From Verrucomicrobiota bacterium (GTDB lineage Bacteria > Verrucomicrobiota > Verrucomicrobiia > Limisphaerales > J093), in contig JAKLFY010000001.1 of the NCBI GenBank assembly GCA_022710935.1, forward strand, positions 186,001-250,000: 64,000 nucleotides of DNA. The letters run 5' to 3'. The first letter of the stretch is position 1; every line of letters starts with the position of its first letter. Under the pieces are notes generated by a model. That model saw only the letters and a list, made by a program, of their open reading frames with translations. It ran no database searches and was not told where the DNA came from. The translations under genes were made by a program, and so were the position numbers. Shown here in pieces: positions 16,617 through 26,055 of the stretch.

Positions 16617-18320
16617 TCAAGGCGCGGGGCTCGGCTCCGCGTCGAAGACTACCCGCCCGTCCATGATGGTGCACACTACGCGCGCCTGATCGATTTCGGT
16701 CGGCGGGATCGCGAAGATGTCCCGGTCCAGAATCACGACATCGGCCAGTTTGCCGGGTGTGAGAGTGCCTTTGACATGGTCCTGGAATTCGGCGAAAGCG
16801 GAGCCCACGGTATAGGCGCGGACGGCCTGCTCGACGCTGATCTTTTCCTCCGGGACCCAGCCATCCGGGTGTTTGCCGTCGAGCGTGCGCCGCGTTACGG
16901 CGGCGGCAATCCCGAGCAGCGGGTCGAGCGGCGCAACCGTCCAGTCCGAGCCGAAGGCGAGCACAGCCCCCTGCTCGAGCAGTGACCGGAACGCGTAGGT
17001 CGTTCGAGCGCGCTCGGGACCGATCCGTTTCTCGGCCCAGCGCCCGTCGTCGGCGCAGTGGTACGGCTGCATCGAGGCAACAACCCGGCCCCGCCCAAAG
17101 CGGGCGATGTCCTGGGGGCGAAGGTGTTGAGCGTGCTCGATACGAAGGCGCCGGTCGCGCGGACCATGGGTCGCCGCGACATGCTCGAAGATGCTGAGGA
17201 TCTCGTGGTTTGCACGATCCCCGATGGCGTGGATCGCGACCTGGAGGCCGACCGCATCCGCGGACTCGACGCGCGTGCGCATCAGGCCCTCGGGCAGCAT
17301 CTCGTCCGTCGCCAATCCGCGCGTCTCGGGCGCATCCTTGTACGGATCGAAAAACCACGCGGTGGTCGAACCGAGGCTGCCGTCCGAGAAGCCTTTGAGC
17401 CCGCCAAACCGCAGGCGTTCGTGGCCGAACCCGGCTCGCACGCCCAGGGCGGCGACCGTCTCCCATTGGGGCAAAGGCCAGAAACCGTAGACGCGCGTGT
17501 TGAGTTCGCCGCGCCGATCGAGTTCCTGGTAGATTCCCAGATCCTCGTTGGCGGACATATCCTGCACGCTGGTGACGCCGAGGCGGGCGGCGTGGGCCGT
17601 GGCAGCCCGGGCGGCCCCGAGCCTCTGCTCGATCGAGGGTGACGGGATGAGCCGGCTCACAAGTGTCATGGCGGAGTCCTTGAGCAGACCGGTCGGCTCC
17701 CCGGTCCGCGGATCGCGCACGATGATGCCTCCGGCCGGATCGGGCGTATTTCGAGAGACGCCGGCCCGTTCCAGCGCGGCGCTGTTGGCGAGGGCCATGT
17801 GGCCATCGAGGCGATTCACAAAGACCGGGACGGCGTCCGTGACGGCGTCAATCATGTTGCGGTGAGGCAGCGGGGCCCCAGGCCACAGCTCGTGATCCCA
17901 ATCGCCGCCTGTCACCCAACCGCCCGCGGGCAAACGCGAGGCAAACCGTCCGATCCGTTCGACGAACTCGTCCGGGGTTCGCGCATCGCGCAAATCGACC
18001 GCCGAGAGTTGAAAGCCGCCCCCGAGGAAGTGCACGTGCGCATCGTTGAAGCCCGGGACCACGAGCCGGCCGCGGGCGTCGAGAATCCGCGGATCGCGAC
18101 CGGCAATCGCCCGCATCTGGGCATCGGATCCGACGCCGAGGATGCGATTGCCGCGGATGGCCACCGCCTGGGCCACGGGGCGTGCGTCGTCGAGCGTGCG
18201 CACTGTGGCATTGACGATCAGGAGGTCGGGCTGCAGCGAGGGAGGCGAGGCGGGGGCGGATGTGGCAGTCATAACAATCCCGGCAAGTGAAGCGGAACAG
18301 AGCAATCGGTTCGTGCGCAT
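16617..18320 (-). CDS. YtcJ-like amidohydrolase, exported
   Basis: This 567-residue protein starts at 18320 (MRTNRLLCSASLAGIVMTATSA, a signal peptide); the longer frame upstream is intergenic. The amidohydrolase fold is clear: LLIVNATVRTLDDARPVAQA at the start, the metal motif PGFNDAHVHFLGGG (H-x-H), then LKGFSDGSLGSTTAWFFDPY, QVAIHAIGDRANHEIL, RRLRIEHAQHLRPQD, AFGSDWTVAPLDPLLG (metal Asp), and the C-terminal KGTLTPGKLADVVILDRD. It matches the YtcJ/NfdA branch, whose members hydrolyse amides or formamides. The substrate is unknown. No operon partner is visible. Confidence 0.9.
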   Translation of the reverse strand: MRTNRLLCSASLAGIVMTATSAPASPPSLQPDLLIVNATVRTLDDARPVAQAVAIRGNRILGVGSDAQMRAIAGRDPRILDARGRLVVPGFNDAHVHFLGGGFQLSAVDLRDARTPDEFVERIGRFASRLPAGGWVTGGDWDHELWPGAPLPHRNMIDAVTDAVPVFVNRLDGHMALANSAALERAGVSRNTPDPAGGIIVRDPRTGEPTGLLKDSAMTLVSRLIPSPSIEQRLGAARAATAHAARLGVTSVQDMSANEDLGIYQELDRRGELNTRVYGFWPLPQWETVAALGVRAGFGHERLRFGGLKGFSDGSLGSTTAWFFDPYKDAPETRGLATDEMLPEGLMRTRVESADAVGLQVAIHAIGDRANHEILSIFEHVAATHGPRDRRLRIEHAQHLRPQDIARFGRGRVVASMQPYHCADDGRWAEKRIGPERARTTYAFRSLLEQGAVLAFGSDWTVAPLDPLLGIAAAVTRRTLDGKHPDGWVPEEKISVEQAVRAYTVGSAFAEFQDHVKGTLTPGKLADVVILDRDIFAIPPTEIDQARVVCTIMDGRVVFDAEPSPAP

Positions 18321-18858
18321 GCTGGCGGGTAGCATAGCCTTGGCCGGACATTGCACAAGGCTTAGCCCGGACATTTCCCAGCACGGCAATATCGATGGTC
18401 GCAGAAAGACCATCCTCACAGAAGGACGCCAAGAAACGCGAAGATCCATATTCCGCTTTGCCCCGTCGTGGGTTGCTCTGCACGAGCAAGCGAGAGGCCG
18501 ATGAGGAGTACGATTACGATTACGATTACGAGTGGGTGTAACAGTGTTCAGGTGCTCTGCAGATCGATGCATTGATCCCTGTCAATCCGTGTTTGATCCG
18601 TGGCTCGTGCCATGATCGCCCTGGTCGTTCATTGCAGAAGATCTTCCAGCGCTGCGCAGCAGCGCCGGGGCAGCGCGGCGACCAGGGCGTTCGTGGGCAC
18701 GGCCGGTGCAAGAGTACCCGTTGCTTTCGTTGCGGCTTTGCCGCGCTGCGAAATACGCGGGTGAGCGGGCCCTTGGTTTAGGCTTCCGTGAGGGGCGACA
18801 ATGTGTCTTGATATGGATTCTTTGCGGCGGGCCGGGCCTGCCGCCCTTGGACCGACTT
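18321..18858. other. 538-bp intergenic region with short repeats
   Basis: This region separates divergent genes. It holds an isolated half element TTAGCCCGGACATTTCCCAG (from 18362), three tandem copies of TACGAT near 18509-18533, and an 11-bp inverted repeat CGCCCTGGTCG (18617-18627) / CGACCAGGGCG (18679-18689). No gene is recognisable. Confidence 0.6.
18509..18533 (+). repeat. Hexanucleotide TACGAT tract
   Basis: TACGATTACGATTACGATTA is a microsatellite-like tract in a gap between divergent genes. Confidence 0.85.
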
Positions 18859-20082
18859 ATGCACGCAACCATGCAATCCATGACAACGGCGCTCTTGCGC
18901 CCGGGCGAGGCGGACCGCGTGCTGGCGGGACATCCGTGGATCTATGCCGGCTCGATCCTGCGCCTGACCGGACCGGCGGCCGACGGAGACGTGGTCCAGA
19001 TCAAGGACCATCGGCAACGCTTCCTCGGCATTGGGTTGTTCAATTCGAAATCGAAGATCCACATCCGATGGCTGGCGCCCGACCGGGTTGCCATCAACCG
19101 GGCGTTCTTCGAGCAACGACTTCGCGACGCCCTGGCTGTCCGGCGCCGCCACATGCCGGACGCGACCTCCTATCGCGTCGTCAACGCCGAGAGCGACTTC
19201 CTGAGCGGGTTGATCGTTGACAAATACGAGGAGTCGCTCGTGCTGCAGGTTTCCTCGCTGGGCATGGACCGTCGCAAGGCGGACATCGTGGCTGCGCTCG
19301 AGGCGGTGTTGGCGCCCAGAACGATCGTCGAGCGGAGCGATGTCGCCTCGCGCAAGTTCGAAGGCCTCTTGCCGGCGCAGGGGACGCTTTGGGGGCCCGA
19401 GACGGCCACGGTTCAGGCCAAAGTGAACGGCCTGCTGTTCGAAGTCAGTCTGCTCGAAGGCCACAAGACAGGCCTTTACCTGGACCAACAGGTCAACTAC
19501 CTGCGCGTGGCCGAATTGGCGCGAGGCATCCCCAACGCCAACGTCCTCGACTGCTTTGCCTTCACCGGCGGGTTTGGGCTGCACGCGGCGCGGGCGGGAG
19601 CGGCGCGAGTGCACATGCTCGATCAGAGCGAGGAGGCATTGGCCATCGCGCGGCGACAGGCCGACGCCAACGGCCTGGGGGCCTGCTGCTCGTTCGAGGC
19701 GTGCAACGTGTTCGACTGGCTCAAGACGCGCACGGCCACCGGGCCGCACGAGAAGTTGCTCCCCGTGTTCGATGTGATCGTGCTCGACCCGCCGTCGTTC
19801 ACGCGCAATCGCGCGGCGGTGCCCGATGCCCTCCGAGGGTACAAGGAAATCCACCTGCGCGCCCTCAAGCTGCTCAAACCGGGAGGGCTCCTCGCCACCT
19901 TCTGCTGTTCGCACCATGTGGACGCCCGAACCTTCCTCGACGTGCTGCTCTCCGCGGCCTTTGATGCCCGCAAAGTCCTCCGGCGGGTCGCCACATTCTC
20001 CCAGTCGCCCGATCACCCGGTCCTTCCCTCGATCCCGGAAACGGAGTATCTCAAGGGGTACGCGATCGAGTTGGCGCGCTAA
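18859..20082 (+). CDS. RlmI-like 23S rRNA cytosine methyltransferase
   Basis: This 407-residue SAM-dependent methyltransferase has an N-terminal PUA-like domain (LLRPGEADRVLAGHPWIYAG, VVQIKDHRQRFLGIGLFN). The catalytic domain follows: GHKTGLYLDQQVN, VLDCFAFTGGFGLHAARAGA (SAM loop), VIVLDPPSFTRNRAAV (the D-P-P-S motif) and LLATFCCSHHVDARTF (Cys-Ser-x-His). RlmI methylates C1962 of 23S rRNA in E. coli. Internal starts at 18871 and 18880 fit the family equally well. The stop TAA begins a partial repeat (TAACCCGCG). Confidence 0.88.
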   Translation: MHATMQSMTTALLRPGEADRVLAGHPWIYAGSILRLTGPAADGDVVQIKDHRQRFLGIGLFNSKSKIHIRWLAPDRVAINRAFFEQRLRDALAVRRRHMPDATSYRVVNAESDFLSGLIVDKYEESLVLQVSSLGMDRRKADIVAALEAVLAPRTIVERSDVASRKFEGLLPAQGTLWGPETATVQAKVNGLLFEVSLLEGHKTGLYLDQQVNYLRVAELARGIPNANVLDCFAFTGGFGLHAARAGAARVHMLDQSEEALAIARRQADANGLGACCSFEACNVFDWLKTRTATGPHEKLLPVFDVIVLDPPSFTRNRAAVPDALRGYKEIHLRALKLLKPGGLLATFCCSHHVDARTFLDVLLSAAFDARKVLRRVATFSQSPDHPVLPSIPETEYLKGYAIELAR

Positions 20083-20099
20083 CCCGCGTTTGAGCGGCA

Positions 20100-21491
20100 A
20101 TGCGAACACCGCCCCCAACCCCTGCCCCACCACGCGGATCGCAACGCAAGCGGCGAAAGCCCGCCCCCGGATCGCGCCAGGGCCCACTGTCATCGAGCCA
20201 AAGCTCCGCCTCTGTTGTCCTGGCGCGCCATTATCTCTCCCAACGCCCGCTCCGTGTGACGTGTCAGAACGGGCGGATCGCGAGCATCGAGCAATTGGCC
20301 GAGGCGACACCGACCGATCACTGGATTGCCCCGGGCTTGCTGGATCTCCAGATCAATGGCTACGCGGGGGTCGATTTCCAGGCTGAGGTTGTGTCGCTCG
20401 ACGCCCTGCTGACGGCGGCGAGAGGGTTGCGGCGGGCGGGCTGCACGCGGTTCCTGGCCACGCTTGTGACCGACGCCTGGGAGCGCATGCTCGACAAGCT
20501 CGGACGTTTGCGAGCGCTCCGGAATCGTTCCCCCGAATTGACGGCGGCCATTGCCGGGTGGCACATCGAAGGGCCGTTTTTGTCCGAACAACCCGGGTAT
20601 TGCGGAGCGCATGATCCGGGGTGCATGTGCGATCCCCTGCCCGAGCGGATTCGCCAGCTCCGGGCGGCCGCGGGTAACGATCTGCTGTTGTTGACTCTGG
20701 CGCCGGAACGCAGGGGGGCGATCGAAGCCATTGCCCTGGCGATTTCCTTGGGCATCCGGATCAGCCTGGGCCACACCAACGCATCGGCTGAGAGAATCTC
20801 GGAGGCGATCGAGGCCGGTGCGAGCGGCTTCACGCACCTCGGGAATGGGTGCCCGCAAACCTTGGATCGCCATGACAACATCCTCTGGCGGGTTCTCGAA
20901 AGCAGCGGTCTGACGGTCAGCATGATCCCAGATGGGCGGCACGTGTCACCCCCGCTCTTTCGACTCGCGCATCGGCTCCTGCCGAGTGGCGCGCTCGTGT
21001 ATATCACCGACGCGATGGCCGCGGCGGGCGCGCCGCCGGGGCGCTACGCCCTGGGCAAGATGCAGCTCGAGGTTGGAGACGATCAGGTGGTGCGCATGCC
21101 CGGCCAACCCTATTACGCCGGATCCGCCTTACGCCCCCTGGACGGAGTCTGGCGCGCCGCGGCCATGACCCGGACGCCCTGGCCAAGGGCATGGTGGCGG
21201 TTCTCGCAAAGGCCGGCGCAATGGCTCGGTTTGCCCACCGGGCTCGCGGTCGGCCAGCGGGCCGACTTCTGCCTGCTCAAGCAGACTGGAAACGAGATGC
21301 CGAGCCGGGTTCGAGTGTTTTGCGGAGGAGAAGAAGCCGGCCCAATTCTTAGCCGTTGCGCTCGATCATCGCGCGAAATTCGTCGAATAGAAGCGTCGAG
21401 TCATGGGGCCCCGGCGAGGCCTCGGGATGGTACTGGACGCAGAAGACAGGTTTGGTTCGATGACGGAGGCCCTCGACGGTCTGGTCGTTGA
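20100..21491 (+). CDS. nagA: N-acetylglucosamine-6-phosphate deacetylase (NagA-like)
   Basis: This 463-residue amidohydrolase should remove the acetyl group from GlcNAc-6-phosphate. Visible motifs: [17 protein letters not shown] (replacing the usual H-x-H), [21 protein letters not shown] (metal Glu), [12 protein letters not shown] (metal His), [18 protein letters not shown] (metal His), [11 protein letters not shown] and [16 protein letters not shown] (catalytic Asp). The first ~40 residues are low-complexity and Pro/Ser-rich, and no better ATG exists, so the true start is unclear. The last ~50 residues read through into the 3' end of carA on the other strand. Family similarity ends near 21340, so the tail may be a recent run-on. 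Confidence 0.85.
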   Translation: MRTPPPTPAPPRGSQRKRRKPAPGSRQGPLSSSQSSASVVLARHYLSQRPLRVTCQNGRIASIEQLAEATPTDHWIAPGLLDLQINGYAGVDFQAEVVSLDALLTAARGLRRAGCTRFLATLVTDAWERMLDKLGRLRALRNRSPELTAAIAGWHIEGPFLSEQPGYCGAHDPGCMCDPLPERIRQLRAAAGNDLLLLTLAPERRGAIEAIALAISLGIRISLGHTNASAERISEAIEAGASGFTHLGNGCPQTLDRHDNILWRVLESSGLTVSMIPDGRHVSPPLFRLAHRLLPSGALVYITDAMAAAGAPPGRYALGKMQLEVGDDQVVRMPGQPYYAGSALRPLDGVWRAAAMTRTPWPRAWWRFSQRPAQWLGLPTGLAVGQRADFCLLKQTGNEMPSRVRVFCGGEEAGPILSRCARSSREIRRIEASSHGAPARPRDGTGRRRQVWFDDGGPRRSGR

Positions 21492-22509
21492 GGTTGACGC
21501 GATTGACCTGCACGTCCGACGGGAGGCTGGCCGGATCCACGGCGAATCCGTGATTCTGCGAGGTGATTTCGACGCGCCCGCTCTCGAAATCCTTGACCGG
21601 GTGGTTGGCGCCGCGGTGGCCGAATTTCAGCTTGAATGTCTTGCCCCCAAACGCCTGCCCCAGGATTTGATGCCCAAGACAAATGCCAAAAATCGGGATG
21701 CCGGTCCGGACCAGGTCGCTGACGGCGCGGACAGCGTATTCGAGTGCTGAGGGGTCGCCCGGACCGTTCGAGAGGAAGATGCCGGACGGCTTGTGCTTGA
21801 GCGCTTCGGCGGCGGGCGTCGTGGCGGGAACGACCTGGACGCGGAATCCATGCTGTCGGAGACGGCGCAGGATATTGTATTTCACGCCGAAATCGTAGGC
21901 GACGATCGGGATGTCCGCCGGGGGCAGCGGATCGCGCGCGTTCCTGGGGTCGGCGTCGTGGGGGCCTGAAACGAGCCTGAAGTTGGCACTCGACTCATCC
22001 CGTTCGTCCCAGGCAAAGGCCTCGCGATGCGTCACCTCCTTGACGTAGTCGACACCGATCAGACCGGGCCAGGCCCGCACCCGTTCGAGCGCCTGGTCCG
22101 GACTGAGGTTTTCAGTCGAGATCAAGCCGTTGAGCGCCCCACGGACGCGGAGTTTTCGGGTGAGTGCGCGCGTGTCGATTCCCTGGATGCCGGGGATGCC
22201 CTCTCCAGCCAGGTAATCTGAAAGCGATGAATCCGCGCGCCAGTTGCTGACGATGGGCGAGAGTTCGCGGACAACGAAGCCAGCGACGTGCGGGCGCCAG
22301 GACTCGACGTCCATCGCGTTGACACCGCAATTGCCGATATGCGGATACGTCATCGTGACGATCTGGGCCTTGTACGACGGGTCCGTCAGGATCTCCTGGT
22401 ACCCAGTCATGGCGGTGTTGAAGCAAACCTCGCCGCACGCGGTCGCGCGCGCCCCAAACGCCGCCCCGCGATAGATCGCGCCGTCCTCCAGAGCCAGAAT
22501 CGCTTCCAT
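21349..22509 (-). CDS. carA: Carbamoyl-phosphate synthase small subunit
   Basis: This 386-residue glutaminase subunit supplies ammonia for carbamoyl phosphate in arginine and pyrimidine synthesis. The start at 22509 gives the family N-terminus [20 protein letters not shown]; the frame is open for 90 more codons upstream but shows no similarity there. The class I amidotransferase triad is visible: Cys in [16 protein letters not shown], and His and Glu in [14 protein letters not shown]. Also present are [11 protein letters not shown] and SNGPGDPSA. carB is not nearby. The gene converges on, and overlaps, nagA by 143 bp. Confidence 0.96.
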   Translation of the reverse strand: MEAILALEDGAIYRGAAFGARATACGEVCFNTAMTGYQEILTDPSYKAQIVTMTYPHIGNCGVNAMDVESWRPHVAGFVVRELSPIVSNWRADSSLSDYLAGEGIPGIQGIDTRALTRKLRVRGALNGLISTENLSPDQALERVRAWPGLIGVDYVKEVTHREAFAWDERDESSANFRLVSGPHDADPRNARDPLPPADIPIVAYDFGVKYNILRRLRQHGFRVQVVPATTPAAEALKHKPSGIFLSNGPGDPSALEYAVRAVSDLVRTGIPIFGICLGHQILGQAFGGKTFKLKFGHRGANHPVKDFESGRVEITSQNHGFAVDPASLPSDVQVNRVNLNDQTVEGLRHRTKPVFCVQYHPEASPGPHDSTLLFDEFRAMIERNG

Positions 22510-22853
22510 CAAAGTCCCATTCAAATCGCGGCGGATGTTAGGGAGGGTGGGAAGGCGGTCAAGTCGCAAGCGGAAGTTCTCACGTTGCAGCAGTCTCATT
22601 CTGGCTGAGCACCGATTGAGAACCGACTTGCGTCGGGCACGGACCCAGGCCTCTCGGGATTTCGGGATCCAAAGCCGGACGCCAGCCGACGCTTCGCACG
22701 CAAGATGGGTGCGGGTCAGACAGACATGCGACTTAGCCCGCATAGCAGACACCATGCGAAGTCTGATCGCCATGTGCACCGACGGGGTGCAGGAAATATG
22801 CGGGTTAGAGGCTACCGGCGGGCGGTGATCGGCGACTCAGGGTCTGCGCAATC
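22510..22853. other. 344-bp gap between carA and lnt
   Basis: The gap contains one B-type palindromic element (22733-22808). The remainder shows no gene. carA's promoter should lie in the left part. Confidence 0.5.
22733..22808. repeat. CTAG-ended palindromic element, B-type (copy 4)
   Basis: The element begins TTAGCCCGCATAGCAGACAC and ends ATATGCGGGTTAG. The interior GCGAAGTCTGATCGCCATG resembles the GCGAAGCCGATGTCAT core of other copies. Confidence 0.82.
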
Positions 22854-24578
22854 CTATACGCAGAAGGAGCGCCGGCGCACCCATGTTCCGGCAATCGCAC
22901 ACACCGTGATCGCCGCACAGCTCCAGCCGAACAGATCGCCGTGGCGCTGGTAGAAGGTCGGCGCGCGGCGGGTGTCATGGGAAAGGAGCGGGATCCGGAA
23001 CACTTTGAAGCCGGCCCCGTACACGTCCCTGGGCCCGTTGAAACCGACATCGCGAAGGCGTCCGAGGGCGTCGATCCAACAGGTCAGGCCGTTATTCGTG
23101 CAACGGACCAGGGGAACGCCGTTTTCGACGGCCCGGAAGGCGGCGTTGGCGGCCTGCTGCCATTGGGCCGCGCTTTCTCCGAACCATCCGTTGTTTGTGA
23201 GATTGAGCAGGAAGTCGGTGTCGGCATCCACGGCGTCGCGTGCGCTCGAGGCAAACACGTCTTCGAAACAAATCAGCGGCCCCAGACGCGCCCCCGTCCG
23301 ACCGAGCTGGAACCAGACCGGGCCGGGCCCGGGCGTGATACTGCAGTCGATCGGTGTGAGGTATTTGGTGAATGGCAGCCAGCGTTCGAGCGGGATGTAC
23401 TCGCCAAAAATCACCAGGCGCCGTTTGCGATAGGTGGCCGCGAATTGGCCGTCCGTGTCGAAGAGAAAGGCGCTGTTGAAATAGCGATACTCCGGCTCGC
23501 CCTGAGCATCCGGACTCACCTCAGCATCTTCGGCCCCAAACACCATCCAAACACGGTGCGATGCGATCAGATTCGTCAGGGCCCGATAATGCTCTTCCTC
23601 GAAGCTTGGCAGCGAGGCCTCGGGCCAGACCAGCAGGTCGGGCTCGGTCGCCAGGGCCAGCCGGGTCAGCTCCATGATTCGATTGAAACGATTCGTTGAT
23701 TCCCGCGGATCGAAAATGAGCCGCTGCGGGATGCTCGGCTGAACCACGGCCACACGCAGTTCCGACTCAGCCTGCTGGGGCGTCACGAGCCGGGATCCGC
23801 CGTAACCGGTAATCGCGACCACCGCCAGGAGCGGAAGGGCCAGGTCGGACGCCAGCGTGACGCGGAACGCGACCATCGGGGACGGCGATGCGATCGGGGC
23901 TCGGCGGGCGATGCGCCGCGCCACACAGGCACTGGCGCAGAGCAGCGCGACGGAACACCAGGCGACGATGAAGGACACGCCGTGGACGCCCGTGACCGAA
24001 GCGATCTGAATCAGCGGCAGGGTCTGGTGTTGGGAAACGCCCAGGAAGTTCCACGGGAAACCGGTCAGGAACCGGCCCACAACCATCTCGAGAGCCACCC
24101 ACGCGCCAGCGCATGCCAGGCACCAGAGCGTTCGCTGACGCCAGGTCAGATCGACCAGCGGCTCGAGTGTCATGGCGTGCCCGGGGAGCCGCGCCGATTC
24201 GGCCCCGCGCCCCGGCGATTCCACAGTGGTTTCCAGGTGTGGCGCGCGCGATCGGATCAGTGCAGTCGTGCAGAGCCAAACCCAGGCGGCCGGATAGAGG
24301 GCCAGATAGCCGCTGAGGGCCAGCCAGCCTGCAACCGCCCCGGCAGGAAACGGGATGTGCAGCAGCCAGTGGAGGGAGACGAGATGATGGACCAGTCCGC
24401 CCAGGTATCCGAAAGCGAATGCGTGTCGTCCGTTGGCGCCCAATCCAGCGAGCAGAAGGCACCCCGGCCCGATCCAGGCGAGGCTCGATATGTCGAAGGT
24501 GGGAAACGACAGCGCGAGCATCAGCCCCGCCAGCACGGCGAAGCCGGCTCGAAAGCTGAACAGGAATCTTTTCACCAC
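22854..24578 (-). CDS. lnt: Apolipoprotein N-acyltransferase
   Basis: This inner-membrane enzyme of about 574 residues adds the third acyl chain to lipoproteins. Several N-terminal membrane segments (FAVLAGLMLALSFPTFDIS and following) precede a nitrilase-fold domain holding the triad: Glu in LLVWPEASLPSFEEEHY, Lys in ATYRKRRLVIFGEYIP and Cys in GPLICFEDVF. The final part has LLNLTNNGWFGESAAQWQQ and VRCTNNGLTCWID. No ATG fits, and I place the start at one of two adjacent GTG codons (24575 or 24578). The longer open frame to 24872 reads through a repeat element and the neighbouring gene's tail. Confidence 0.92.
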   Translation of the reverse strand: MVKRFLFSFRAGFAVLAGLMLALSFPTFDISSLAWIGPGCLLLAGLGANGRHAFAFGYLGGLVHHLVSLHWLLHIPFPAGAVAGWLALSGYLALYPAAWVWLCTTALIRSRAPHLETTVESPGRGAESARLPGHAMTLEPLVDLTWRQRTLWCLACAGAWVALEMVVGRFLTGFPWNFLGVSQHQTLPLIQIASVTGVHGVSFIVAWCSVALLCASACVARRIARRAPIASPSPMVAFRVTLASDLALPLLAVVAITGYGGSRLVTPQQAESELRVAVVQPSIPQRLIFDPRESTNRFNRIMELTRLALATEPDLLVWPEASLPSFEEEHYRALTNLIASHRVWMVFGAEDAEVSPDAQGEPEYRYFNSAFLFDTDGQFAATYRKRRLVIFGEYIPLERWLPFTKYLTPIDCSITPGPGPVWFQLGRTGARLGPLICFEDVFASSARDAVDADTDFLLNLTNNGWFGESAAQWQQAANAAFRAVENGVPLVRCTNNGLTCWIDALGRLRDVGFNGPRDVYGAGFKVFRIPLLSHDTRRAPTFYQRHGDLFGWSCAAITVCAIAGTWVRRRSFCV

Positions 24579-24722
24579 CGGAAAGATGACAACGAAATCC
24601 GGGCTCTGGCAAAACCGCGCCCGCACAGGGACACGCGAGGTTCGGAGCGTTTCCGAAACCTCGCGAGTGCGGCGACACTCTGTTGGCCGGCTCCATCCCT
24701 CCACTCGGGCGCGGTTTGCCTT

Positions 24723-24796
24723 CTCGCCCGCATGGGTCCCTATTCTGGAGTTCCCGGCTTCGCCGTGATCACACGTCCATGAAACATGCGGGCTAG
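24723..24796. repeat. CTAG-ended palindromic element, B-type (copy 5)
   Basis: The element runs from CGCCCGCATGGGTCC to ACATGCGGGCTAG, with CCCGGCTTCGCCGTGATCA inside. The interior nearly matches the copy at 31019-31080. The terminal CTA is the complement of the TAG stop of the minus-strand gene that begins at 25749. Confidence 0.88.
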
Positions 24797-25749
24797 TCGG
24801 CAAACGCCTCGCGGAGCATGGCGATGCTCTTGGGGACGGCCGTGTCCGGATCCTCTTTCCCTTCCATTTCAAGCGAGACGTAACCCGTGTAGCCCGCGTC
24901 GGCGAGAATGCGGGCGATGCGTTTGTAATCGAGGTCGAGGGTGTACCATTCGCCGCCGCCGTAGTAGGTCTTGGCCTGGACGAATGTCGTGAAGGGGGCG
25001 ATCCGGGTAAGCTTCTCGTACGGGTTTTCGAGAAAGTTGCCTGTATCCATGAGGACGCCCAGCCAGGGGGATTGGATGGCCTTGGCGATTCGGAGCAGGC
25101 CCTCGGGTGTGCCCGTGAGGCCCCAGTGATTCTCGAGTGCGAGATGCACGCCGCATTGCTCGGCCTTGGGCAGGCATTTCTCGATGCAACCGATGCACCA
25201 CTTGAAGCCGTCGGCTTCGCTTACCCCGTCCGGGATCGGCTCAATCCCGCGAGCCTTCATGAGATCATCGAAGCTGGCGATGGTGTTCCAGCGTCCGGAG
25301 TTGAGCCGGATGCAGGGGATGCCCAGTTCGTAGGCGATCTCGATGCACTTGTGGGTGTGGGCGACCTGCTGAGCGAGATACTCCGGGTCCGGATCCACGA
25401 AGTCCTGGTGAATCGAGAGGCAGATCAGGTCAATCCCATTGCGGAAGGCGTGGCGCTTCAGCTTCTGGAAGTAGGCGCGGTGTGCGGGCGTCAGCGGCTC
25501 CTTCTCCGGGACGTCCATCTGCCGATGCAGGACGTCCACACCCTCGACCCCGAGGGCCGCGGCCTTCTCGATCACGGTTTCGACCGGCACCTTGGTGGTT
25601 CTGAAGTGCCAGTAGGAATAGGTCGCAATGCCGAGCTTGATCCGCGGCCTGGACGGCGGCGCGGCCGCGCGGACCAAACCGGTTGGAGCGCCTGCGCCGG
25701 CCACGGCGAGGCTGGCAGTGCCGAGAAACGAGCGTCGGGATAGGGACAT
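24793..25749 (-). CDS. Tat-exported TIM-barrel sugar isomerase/epimerase-like protein
   Basis: This 318-residue protein begins MSLSRRSFLGTASLAVAGAG, a twin-arginine signal (S-R-R-x-F-L), so it is exported folded. The barrel resembles xylose isomerase-like enzymes: KLGIATYSYWHF, DLICLSIHQDFVDPD, VHLALENHWGLTG (metal Glu), WLGVLMDTGNFLENP (Asp), VQAKTYYGGGE (Lys/His position) and YVSLEMEGKEDPD (Glu). Exported members are common in Verrucomicrobia and Planctomycetes and probably act on free sugars in the periplasm. The substrate is unknown. Confidence 0.88.
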   Translation of the reverse strand: MSLSRRSFLGTASLAVAGAGAPTGLVRAAAPPSRPRIKLGIATYSYWHFRTTKVPVETVIEKAAALGVEGVDVLHRQMDVPEKEPLTPAHRAYFQKLKRHAFRNGIDLICLSIHQDFVDPDPEYLAQQVAHTHKCIEIAYELGIPCIRLNSGRWNTIASFDDLMKARGIEPIPDGVSEADGFKWCIGCIEKCLPKAEQCGVHLALENHWGLTGTPEGLLRIAKAIQSPWLGVLMDTGNFLENPYEKLTRIAPFTTFVQAKTYYGGGEWYTLDLDYKRIARILADAGYTGYVSLEMEGKEDPDTAVPKSIAMLREAFAD

Positions 25750-25776
25750 AGGAAGTTGTGATGTTGAACAATTAGT

Positions 25777-26016
25777 TCATTTAAGCGTGTGATGGGTGCC
25801 GTCGCAAAACGGTTTGGTCTGCGAATGCTTGCAGGCGCACCAGGCAACCTCCCGCTCCCGCTCGATCTTGACGATCTGGGGTTTGAAGCCGGTGTCGCCG
25901 TGCGCGCCGTCGCAGAAAGGCTGGTTGGCCGAGCGTCCGCACGAGCACCAGGCGTAGGTGCCGGGCGCGGTCTTGCGCACGATGGGGGAACGCTGGGGAA
26001 TGAGAGGTGTAAGCAT
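25777..26016 (-). CDS. Double CDGSH iron-sulfur protein
   Basis: This 79-residue protein carries two CDGSH-type [2Fe-2S] sites. Each has the C-x-C-x2-S-x3-P-x-C-D-G-x-H pattern: CSCGRSANQPFCDGAH (C24, C26, C35, H39) and CACKHSQTKPFCDGTH (C60, C62, C71, H75). Bacterial members are small redox or cluster-transfer proteins of uncertain role. The start at 26016 (MLTPLIPQRSPIV) fits family length. It lies 39 bp downstream of argG on the same strand and could be co-transcribed. Confidence 0.92.
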   Translation of the reverse strand: MLTPLIPQRSPIVRKTAPGTYAWCSCGRSANQPFCDGAHGDTGFKPQIVKIEREREVAWCACKHSQTKPFCDGTHHTLK

Positions 26017-26055
26017 AGTCTGTCGAGTTGGTTGACCGGAGATCGAATCCAAAGC

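Noticed and set aside
20100-20220. A separate small Pro/Ser-rich gene before nagA
   Set aside because: It is in frame with nagA with no stop between them. More likely an over-long N-terminus than a gene of its own.
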